A DNA stretch of 5,289 nucleotides, taken from assembly GCA_002338885.1 (NCBI GenBank), contig DDJI01000090.1, forward strand, positions 3,423 to 8,711, written 5' to 3'. The DNA comes from Ruminococcus sp. UBA1828. Its GTDB lineage: Bacteria; Bacillota; Clostridia; Oscillospirales; Ruminococcaceae. This document shows, piece by piece, positions 1 to 4,647 of this stretch. Below the pieces are notes generated by a model. It saw only the letters and a program-made list of their open reading frames with translations, did not search any database and had not been told where the DNA came from. Made by a program: the position numbers and the translations under genes. Numbering within the stretch: the stretch's first letter is position 1; each line of letters opens with the position of its first letter.

Positions 1-3
1 CTG

Positions 4-153
4 CGCTTATGGGGAAAGCGTGAGCCGCCGCGTGCTGTATTGTTGCAAAAACAGCGGCGGCGAGAGAAAACACGCGGTTAGCCGCAGGCGCATCCGCGGG
101 TTGTCTCTCAAAATCACGGAAATTCTTTTCGTCAGTTCGAAAAGAATTTCGTG
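4..153 (+). promoter_or_regulatory. Structured 5' leader of pckG: four consecutive hairpins, class not recognised
   Basis: The sequence can fold into four back-to-back stem-loops. Hairpin A pairs 4-8 with 16-20 (5 bp). Hairpin B pairs 24-31 with 54-61 (8 bp, all G-C). Hairpin C pairs 62-77 with 94-109: 14 of 16 positions pair, and the two exceptions are single A-G mismatches (68/103 and 72/99). Hairpin D pairs 119-131 with 138-150 (13 bp, no mismatch, 6-base loop) and can extend through 115-117/151-153 past one bulged G. B and C abut directly, so they could stack. None is followed by a T-tract, so they are not ordinary terminators. No promoter is visible, and transcription probably starts before the window. 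It resembles no riboswitch class I can match by eye. A regulatory or mRNA-stabilising leader for pckG is inference; part of it could instead be the 3' end of an upstream transcript. Confidence 0.5.
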
Positions 154-173
154 AACACAGTAACTAATTTCTC

Positions 174-180
174 AGGAGGA
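174..180 (+). promoter_or_regulatory. Ribosome binding site of pckG
   Basis: AGGAGGA lies 5 bases before the ATG at 186. It is a near-perfect complement to the 16S rRNA 3' end and fixes the pckG start. It sits 20 bases after the last leader hairpin and is not itself inside a visible stem. Confidence 0.9.
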
Positions 181-185
181 AATAT

Positions 186-1970
186 ATGGCTTACCCTACC
201 AAGAACAAGAAGGTCATCGCGTTCGTGGAAGAGAGCGCAAAGCTCACCTGCCCCGATCAGATCGTCTGGATCGACGGGAGCGAGGCGCAGCTTGCCGCGC
301 TCCGCGCAGAGGCTTGCAAGACGGGCGAAATGATCGAGCTGAATCAGGAAAAACTCCCCGGCTGCTACTACCACCGCACCGCGGAGAACGACGTCGCCCG
401 CGTCGAAGCGCGCACCTTCATCTGCTGCAAAGAGAAGGAGAACGCCGGTCCTACTAACTATTGGATGGATCCTCAGGAAGCGTATAAAATGTGCTACGAC
501 ATCGCCCGCGGCAAAATGAAGGGCCGCACGATGTACGTCATTCCCTATTCGATGGGCGTCGTCGGTTCGCCGTTCTCCAAGATCGGCATCGAGCTGACCG
601 ACTCCATCTACGTCGTTTTAAACATGGCGATCATGACCCGCGTCGGGCTTGACTGCTACGACGTTCTGGGCGAGGACGGCGACTTCATCAAAGGTCTGCA
701 CTGCAAGTGCGACGTCGATCCCGAGAAGCGCTATATCATGCACTTCCCCGAGGACGATACCATCATCTCCGTCAACTCCGCATACGGCGGAAACGTGCTG
801 CTCGGCAAAAAGTGCTTTGCGCTGCGCATCGCTTCCTTCCTCGGCAAGAACGAGGGCTGGATGGCGGAGCACATGCTCATTCTGGGCGTGACCTATCCCG
901 ACGGCACCAAGAAGTACATTGCGGCGGCGTTCCCGTCCGCCTGCGGCAAGACCAACCTTGCCATGCTCATTCCCCCCAAACACTACCTTGAACAGGGTTA
1001 CAAGGTGGAGTGCGTCGGCGACGACATCGCGTGGATCCGCGTCGGCAAAGACGGCAGACTGTGGGCGGTCAACCCCGAGAACGGCTTCTTCGGCGTCGCG
1101 CCCGGCACGAACGAGAAGAGCAACCCCAACGCGCTCGCCGCAACGAGAAAGAACACCATCTTCACCAACGTTGCAATCAACAACGACGATATGACCGTTT
1201 GGTGGGAGAAGCTTGACGATCATCCGCCGGTAAACGCCACCGAGTGGAAGGGCACTAAGGTAAACGGCCCCGAATACATCGCTCAGGGCAACAAGCTTGC
1301 TCATCCCAACTCACGTTTCACGGCTCCCGCTGTAAACTGCCCCTGCATTTCTCCCGAGTTCAACAATCCTAAGGGCGTTCCGATAAGCGCCATCATATTC
1401 GGCGGCAGACGTGCAAAGACCGCTCCGCTGGTATACCAGTCATTCAACTGGCAGCATGGTACTTTCGTAGGCTCTATCATGGCTTCTGAGACAACTGCAG
1501 CCGCCACCGGCGCTGTAGGCGTAGTTAGAAGAGACCCCATGGCAATGCTTCCGTTCTGCGGATACAACATGGGTGACTACTGGGCTCACTGGCTCGAGAT
1601 GGGCAAGATCCTTGGCGACAAGGCTCCTAAGATCTTCAACGTAAACTGGTTCAGAACCGACGACGACGGCAACTTCATCTGGCCCGGCTTCGGCGACAAC
1701 ATGAGAGTTCTTGAGTGGATCATCGACCGCTGCGAGGACGCTGTAGATGCTGTTGAGACTCCCATCGGATATGAGCCTAAGCCCGAGGACATCAACGTAG
1801 AGGAACTTGACGGTATCACCACCGAGACCATCAAGGGACTTCTCAGCGTCGATAAGGACCTTTGGAGGGAAGAGGCAAACGGCATAGGCGAGTTCTATGC
1901 TAAGTTCGGCGACAAGCTTCCTAAGGAGCTTGCAGGCGAGCTTGACGCTCTCAAGGCAAGACTCGGATAA
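186..1970 (+). CDS. pckG: Phosphoenolpyruvate carboxykinase (GTP)
   Basis: Complete 594-residue cytosolic enzyme interconverting oxaloacetate plus GTP with phosphoenolpyruvate, GDP and CO2. The length matches the GTP-dependent family (about 590-625). Visible motifs include GPTNYWMDP at residues 88-96 (substrate region), the P-loop SACGKTN at 251-257 with the family's reactive cysteine C253 and K255, GDDIAW at 278-283 (metal/nucleotide region), and FGGRRAKTAPL from about 405. These place it in the GTP class, not the unrelated ATP-type pckA. The start is set by AGGAGGA 5 bases upstream. It appears to be monocistronic, with a structured leader before it and a strong terminator after it. In fermenting anaerobes the enzyme often runs toward oxaloacetate; that direction is inferred here. 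Odd point: synonymous codon use changes sharply near position 1230 (arginine CGC to AGA, valine GTC to GTA, leucine toward CTT) while the protein stays intact, which suggests recombination or a chimeric assembly. Confidence 0.97.
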   Translation: MAYPTKNKKVIAFVEESAKLTCPDQIVWIDGSEAQLAALRAEACKTGEMIELNQEKLPGCYYHRTAENDVARVEARTFICCKEKENAGPTNYWMDPQEAYKMCYDIARGKMKGRTMYVIPYSMGVVGSPFSKIGIELTDSIYVVLNMAIMTRVGLDCYDVLGEDGDFIKGLHCKCDVDPEKRYIMHFPEDDTIISVNSAYGGNVLLGKKCFALRIASFLGKNEGWMAEHMLILGVTYPDGTKKYIAAAFPSACGKTNLAMLIPPKHYLEQGYKVECVGDDIAWIRVGKDGRLWAVNPENGFFGVAPGTNEKSNPNALAATRKNTIFTNVAINNDDMTVWWEKLDDHPPVNATEWKGTKVNGPEYIAQGNKLAHPNSRFTAPAVNCPCISPEFNNPKGVPISAIIFGGRRAKTAPLVYQSFNWQHGTFVGSIMASETTAAATGAVGVVRRDPMAMLPFCGYNMGDYWAHWLEMGKILGDKAPKIFNVNWFRTDDDGNFIWPGFGDNMRVLEWIIDRCEDAVDAVETPIGYEPKPEDINVEELDGITTETIKGLLSVDKDLWREEANGIGEFYAKFGDKLPKELAGELDALKARLG

Positions 1971-1990
1971 TAAAAATTATCGATACTTTG

Positions 1991-2027
1991 TCTGCGCGGT
2001 AGGGTATTCCTGCCGCGCAGATTTTTT
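1991..2027 (+). terminator. Intrinsic terminator of pckG
   Basis: Arms 1991-2003 and 2009-2021 form a 13-bp stem (one G-T wobble at 2000/2012) with a 5-base loop GTATT, followed at once by six T residues (2022-2027). It starts 20 bases after the pckG stop codon. This is a classic rho-independent terminator on the plus strand. Confidence 0.95.
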
Positions 2028-2237
2028 ATGCGCATGCTGACATACGGCATGTATGCATGAGCGCGCTGCGCACACTGTTGTGCACATTGCACATCTTGAA
2101 AAGCCGCCCCAAATCGCTCAAAATACGCCCTTTAACGCGCTTTCACAACAGCACACGCCTGCGAAATGCCGACGAAAATGTGATAATATGAATATTGTTA
2201 AAAGCCTATTCTTAAATAAATTCATACAAAATGACAA
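2028..2237. other. Intergenic stretch, palindrome-rich, no gene seen
   Basis: This lies between the pckG terminator and the first promoter candidate. No ORF here has a ribosome binding site or a recognisable protein. The first part (about 2029-2095) is rich in alternating purine-pyrimidine steps and small overlapping palindromes, for example 2042-2045/2051-2054 and 2079-2084/2088-2093. The rest becomes AT-rich toward 2180-2240. I see no known element in it. Confidence 0.5.
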
Positions 2238-2265
2238 TTTACTTTTTCGCAAATCGGTGTATACT
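2238..2265 (+). promoter_or_regulatory. Candidate sigma-A promoter of a possible small RNA
   Basis: A -35-like TTTACT (2238-2243, 4 of 6 consensus bases) is separated by 16 bases from a -10 TATACT (2260-2265, 5 of 6). Transcription would begin near 2272. No protein gene with a ribosome binding site follows before the hairpin at 2452, so the product would be a non-coding transcript. Predicted from sequence pattern only. Confidence 0.45.
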
Positions 2266-2431
2266 ATAAGTGTAATAAGAAATGCGGAGCGACCGAACAT
2301 GTTGTGTGTGCGAGGCTGAATCCGCGGCAAATCGATGTGCTTTATTCTACCTTGGCGGTGAGCGATCGACCGCATGTGAGCATTGAATTTGCGTGCATGA
2401 ATCATGCCTTATACTATAGCTATCTTCATAA

Positions 2432-2437
2432 TATAAT
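2432..2437 (+). promoter_or_regulatory. Possible isolated -10 element
   Basis: Perfect TATAAT, but no good -35 at 16-18 bases upstream (2409-2414 matches only 2 of 6) and no TG extension. If used, transcription would start near 2443 and run straight into the hairpin at 2452. Weak. Confidence 0.2.
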
Positions 2438-2451
2438 GTTCCAAGTAAATG

Positions 2452-2509
2452 GTGAGATAAGAGAGTACCGCTGTGGTTCTCTCTTATTTCACTTTTATGC
2501 GCTTTTTTT
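2452..2509 (+). terminator. Terminator-like hairpin upstream of the ttcA-like gene
   Basis: Arms 2452-2465 and 2479-2492 form a 14-bp stem with one G-T wobble (2456/2488). Inside it, after a T-T mismatch, ACC/GGT (2467-2469/2475-2477) closes a 5-base loop. Four T residues follow the stem directly and seven more lie at 2503-2509. It probably ends transcription entering from the left, including any RNA started near 2272. The T-tract is interrupted, so efficiency is uncertain. Confidence 0.65.
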
Positions 2510-2519
2510 ATTTTGCGGG

Positions 2520-2548
2520 TTTAAAGGCGCGCAGGAACGTGATATAAT
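2520..2548 (+). promoter_or_regulatory. Extended -10 promoter of the ttcA-like/ymdB-like unit
   Basis: A -35-like TTTAAA (2520-2525), a 17-base spacer, and a perfect TATAAT (2543-2548) preceded by the extension TG plus one base (2540-2542). This is the best promoter in the window. Transcription would start near 2555, giving a short leader of about 23 bases before the ATG at 2578. A ribosome binding site GAGGAG lies at 2564-2569. Confidence 0.8.
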
Positions 2549-2577
2549 ATCCATGTTGAAGATGAGGAGATGACGGG

Positions 2578-3318
2578 ATGCAAAGAATACTCGGATACAT
2601 GAGAAAAGCAATACGGGAATTTGACATGATACAGGACGGGGATAAAATCGCCGTCGGCGTTTCGGGCGGCAAGGACAGCCTTGTGCTCTTGATGGGTCTT
2701 ATTCTGCTTAAAAGATTCATAGGTATTGATTATGAGCTGACGGCCGTGACTTTAGACCCGATGTTCGGCGGAGTGCCGGGAGATTATTCGGCGGTTGAAA
2801 AGCTGTGCTCTGAACACGGCGTGGAATACATACTGAAAAGGACTAAAATAGGTGAGATTGTCTTTGACATACGCCGCGAGGAGCACCCGTGCTCGCTGTG
2901 CGCGAGGATGAGAAGAGGAGCGCTGCATGATGCGGCAAAGGAGGCCGGCTGCAACAAGGTGGCTTTGGGTCACCATTACAACGACGCAGTCGAAACATTT
3001 ATGATGAACCTGTTCATAGAGGGCAGAATAGGCTGCTTTTCTCCTAAGAGCTATCTTTCAAGAAAAGAGCTTTGGATGATAAGGCCGCTCGTGTTTGCCC
3101 CCGAAAGCGCTATAAAAAGCGCCGTGAAGAGAAATAATATCGAGATAGTCAAGTCAAAATGCCCTGCCGACGGCAACACCAAGCGCGAAGAAATGAAGGA
3201 GTTTCTCATGCAAAGGGAAAGGGAGGATCACGGATTTACCGACCGCATTTTCGGGGCAATGAGACGTGCGGGCGTAAACGGCTGGGGATTTAAAGAGACT
3301 AAAGGGGACAATGAGTAG
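2578..3318 (+). CDS. ttcA: TtcA-family tRNA 2-thiocytidine synthetase (PP-loop ATPase)
   Basis: 246-residue protein of the TtcA/TilS adenylating PP-loop family. The ATP-binding loop VSGGKDS is at residues 28-34. The CxxC in PCSLCARMRRG (C105, C108) and a third cysteine in KCPADGNTKR (C195) match the three cysteines that hold the [4Fe-4S] cluster in TtcA enzymes. GHHYNDAVET (131-140) is the conserved second ATP-site region. TtcA uses ATP and sulfide to convert cytidine 32 of certain tRNAs to 2-thiocytidine, in the cytoplasm. It is shorter than E. coli TtcA, as is common for Firmicute members, whose exact tRNA substrate is less certain, so the symbol is by family. GAGGAG at 2564-2569, 8 bases before the ATG, supports the start. 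It is the first gene of a likely two-gene operon under the promoter at 2520-2548; the ymdB-like start follows 36 bases after its stop. Confidence 0.85.
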   Translation: MQRILGYMRKAIREFDMIQDGDKIAVGVSGGKDSLVLLMGLILLKRFIGIDYELTAVTLDPMFGGVPGDYSAVEKLCSEHGVEYILKRTKIGEIVFDIRREEHPCSLCARMRRGALHDAAKEAGCNKVALGHHYNDAVETFMMNLFIEGRIGCFSPKSYLSRKELWMIRPLVFAPESAIKSAVKRNNIEIVKSKCPADGNTKREEMKEFLMQREREDHGFTDRIFGAMRRAGVNGWGFKETKGDNE

Positions 3319-3340
3319 ACGCATAACGGAATGCGGCTTT

Positions 3341-3348
3341 GGAGGGAG
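3341..3348 (+). promoter_or_regulatory. Ribosome binding site deciding the ymdB-like start
   Basis: GGAGGGAG lies 6 bases before the ATG at 3355. An in-frame ATG at 3331 has only a weak GGA upstream and would add eight residues (MRLWRERY) ahead of the conserved MRLLFVGD start. The later ATG is therefore preferred. Confidence 0.85.
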
Positions 3349-3354
3349 CGTTAT

Positions 3355-4122
3355 ATGAGACTTTTGTTTGTCGGAGATGTGGTTTCAAGCGCGGGATGCG
3401 ACTTTTTGGCTGAAAAGCTTTACGGCATAAAAAAAGACTATGCCATAGACATAACCGTGGTAAACGGCGAAAACTCCGCTGTCGGAAACGGCATCACAAA
3501 GCAGTCGTGCAGCGCCCTGACTAACATCGGCGCCGATGTGATAACAACGGGAAACCATGCATTTAAAAGGCGCGAGTCCCTTGATATGTTTGATACCGTG
3601 GAGCACCTTTTAAGACCGGTCAATTACTCTGACGAGGTTATAGGCAAGGGCGTGTATACGCTTGACATGGGCAGATGCAGGGTCGCGGTGGTAAATTTGA
3701 TGGGCGTGGTTTATATGAGCCCGCTTGCAAACCCGTTTGAGTCAATCGATAAGGCGCTTGCCGAGATAGACACAAAAAACATATTCGTCGATTTTCATGC
3801 CGAGGCAACCGCCGAGAAAAAAGCCATGGGCTACTATTTGAACGGCAGGGTGACGGCTGTTTTGGGCACGCATACGCACGTGCAGACCGCCGATGAGCAG
3901 ATCCTGAGCGGCGGCACGGCGTATATAACCGATGTCGGCATGACAGGTCCGGAAGAGTCCGTTCTTGGCGTGAAAAAAGAGCTTGCCATACAAAAGCAAA
4001 GGCTGAATTTCCCCGTCAGATTTGTCGAAGCGGACACCCCATGCTTTTTAAACGCCGCGGTCGTGGAGTTTAACGAAGCGACGGGAAAAGCTCTGTCCAT
4101 CACAAGGCTGACGCTCAGGTGA
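3355..4122 (+). CDS. ymdB: YmdB-family metallophosphoesterase (cyclic-nucleotide phosphodiesterase)
   Basis: 255-residue protein of the YmdB family (dinuclear-metal phosphoesterases; B. subtilis YmdB has 2',3'-cyclic nucleotide phosphodiesterase activity and affects biofilm and motility gene expression). The expected metal and active-site residues are visible: D8 in FVGDVV, N37/E39/N40 in NGENS, N67/H68 in TTGNHAF, H148 in FHAEAT, and H173/H175 in GTHTHVQTAD. The length is close to the usual ~264. The start at 3355 is chosen over an in-frame ATG at 3331 because GGAGGGAG sits 6 bases before it and the protein then begins at the conserved MRLLFVGD. It is probably cotranscribed with the ttcA-like gene (36-base gap). 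It converges on spmB with 6 bases between stops, and its likely terminator lies inside spmB. No signal peptide is seen, so it is cytoplasmic. The cellular role in this organism is inferred only. Confidence 0.88.
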   Translation: MRLLFVGDVVSSAGCDFLAEKLYGIKKDYAIDITVVNGENSAVGNGITKQSCSALTNIGADVITTGNHAFKRRESLDMFDTVEHLLRPVNYSDEVIGKGVYTLDMGRCRVAVVNLMGVVYMSPLANPFESIDKALAEIDTKNIFVDFHAEATAEKKAMGYYLNGRVTAVLGTHTHVQTADEQILSGGTAYITDVGMTGPEESVLGVKKELAIQKQRLNFPVRFVEADTPCFLNAAVVEFNEATGKALSITRLTLR

Positions 4123-4133
4123 CCGTGGTCACC
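4118..4133. repeat. Palindrome containing both convergent stop codons
   Basis: Arms GGTGACC (4118-4124) and GGTCACC (4127-4133) flank GT. The left arm contains the ymdB-like TGA (4120-4122); the right arm contains the spmB stop (4129-4131, read on the minus strand). It can form a 6-bp hairpin with a 4-base loop in RNA from either strand, but there is no T-tract on either side, so it is not a standard terminator. Confidence 0.7.
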
Positions 4134-4647
4134 CCAAAAACACCCTTACCGTCAGCGCGGAAAGCAAAAACGCGGTGACATCTCCCGCCAGCGCACTCGG
4201 AAGCGCATGGCGGGTTTTTTTTACCTTTGTCGCGCCGAAGTAGACGGCAATTGTGTAAAAGGTGGTTTCCGTAGAACCCATCAGAACGCTTGCAACCCTT
4301 CCGGAAAAGCTGTCTGCGCCGTCTTTCGCGAGGATTTCCTCCAAAACCGAGAGCGCGCCGCTGCCCGATACCGGCCTCATCAGGGCAAGCGGAACGCAGT
4401 CTGCCGGTATCCCTATAAGCTCTGTTATCGGGGACATCAGGTCGGTTATAATTCCCATGGTGCCCGATTCCTTAAAAACGCTCACCGCAAGCATGAGCGT
4501 CACAAGCGAGGGGAGTATGTCAAACCCCACTAATATGTTTTCCTTTGCTCCGGCTATGAACGCGCTGAATACGTCCACCTTCTTGTAAAGCCCGTACCCC
4601 AGCACCGCAAGCAGAAATACCGGTATCACCATTGCCGAAAAATTCAT
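4129..4647 (-). CDS. spmB: Spore maturation protein B
   Basis: 172-residue integral membrane protein with the nucleoside-recognition (Gate) fold shared by SpmA and SpmB. Family work in B. subtilis and Clostridium perfringens links SpmA/SpmB to dehydration of the spore core and spore heat resistance. Visible features are an N-terminal membrane segment (about 4-20) followed by YKKVDVFSAFIAGAKE (21-36), a hydrophobic stretch at 44-58, RPVSGSGAL (91-99), STETTFYTIAVYFGA (125-139) and a C-terminal hydrophobic segment (about 152-170). The frame stays open upstream to an ATG at 4731, but the start at 4647 is preferred: GGGAGG (4661-4656) sits 8 bases upstream, and the extra 28 residues would be an out-of-frame read of spmA. 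It follows spmA in the same transcript. The terminator of the opposing ymdB-like unit is embedded around its residues 142-155. Confidence 0.93.
   Translation of the reverse strand: MNFSAMVIPVFLLAVLGYGLYKKVDVFSAFIAGAKENILVGFDILPSLVTLMLAVSVFKESGTMGIITDLMSPITELIGIPADCVPLALMRPVSGSGALSVLEEILAKDGADSFSGRVASVLMGSTETTFYTIAVYFGATKVKKTRHALPSALAGDVTAFLLSALTVRVFLG
4184..4222 (+). terminator. Intrinsic terminator of the ttcA-like/ymdB-like unit, inside spmB
   Basis: On the plus strand, CCCGCCA (4184-4190) pairs with TGGCGGG (4208-4214), continued by GCGC/GCGC (4191-4194/4203-4206) past one bulged A, giving 11 bp with an 8-base loop. Eight T residues follow (4215-4222). It begins 61 bases after the ymdB-like stop. 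The same bases encode spmB residues about V142 to G155 on the minus strand; the T-tract corresponds to the two lysine codons of VKKTRH. No T-tract follows on the minus strand, so it should act on plus-strand transcripts only. Confidence 0.85.

Larger units (their letters stand above)
2272..2509 (+). ncRNA. Candidate small non-coding RNA, family not recognised
   Basis: A promoter-like element at 2238-2265 and a terminator-like hairpin at 2452-2509 bracket about 240 bases without a credible ORF. Inside, 2282-2287 can pair with 2370-2375 (6 bp), extended by 2290-2292/2366-2368 and 2294-2295/2363-2364. These enclose a second stem, 2322-2325/2355-2358 plus 2328-2330/2352-2354 around a two-G bulge. 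An alternative hairpin, 2355-2359 with 2369-2373 (5 bp), uses the same bases, so the folds are mutually exclusive. The size would suit 6S RNA or a trans-acting small RNA, but I cannot match it to either. The downstream ttcA-like gene has its own promoter, which argues that this is a separate unit rather than its leader. It may also be plain intergenic DNA. Confidence 0.3.

Noticed and set aside
24..61. Leader hairpin B as a terminator of an upstream gene
   Set aside because: The 8-bp GC stem is followed by an A-rich stretch instead of T residues on the plus strand, and no T-tract follows on the minus strand.
618..1304. Long minus-strand open frame (228 codons) inside pckG
   Set aside because: It is a mirror of the GC-rich first half of pckG, has no ribosome binding site or recognisable domain, and loses its openness where pckG codon use changes.
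2053..2319. 88-codon plus-strand open frame in the intergenic region
   Set aside because: No ribosome binding site, low-complexity composition and no recognisable family; it spans the candidate promoter at 2238-2265.
2118..2405. 95-codon minus-strand open frame in the intergenic region
   Set aside because: No Shine-Dalgarno or protein-like pattern; it overlaps the predicted promoter and fold region.
2304..2573. 89-codon plus-strand open frame ending at the ttcA-like start
   Set aside because: It would start at GTG with no ribosome binding site, and it reads through a terminator-like hairpin and the ttcA-like promoter.
3331..3354. Earlier in-frame ATG for the ymdB-like gene
   Set aside because: It adds eight residues not seen in the family, and the strong GGAGGGAG lies between it and the ATG at 3355, correctly spaced for the latter.
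4030..4128. Search for a minus-strand terminator of spmAB inside the ymdB-like gene
   Set aside because: No stem followed by a T-tract was found in this stretch; the palindrome at 4118-4133 lacks one.
4207..4588. Two plus-strand open frames of 108 codons antisense to spmB
   Set aside because: They are shadows of spmB with no start signals; one begins inside the terminator hairpin.
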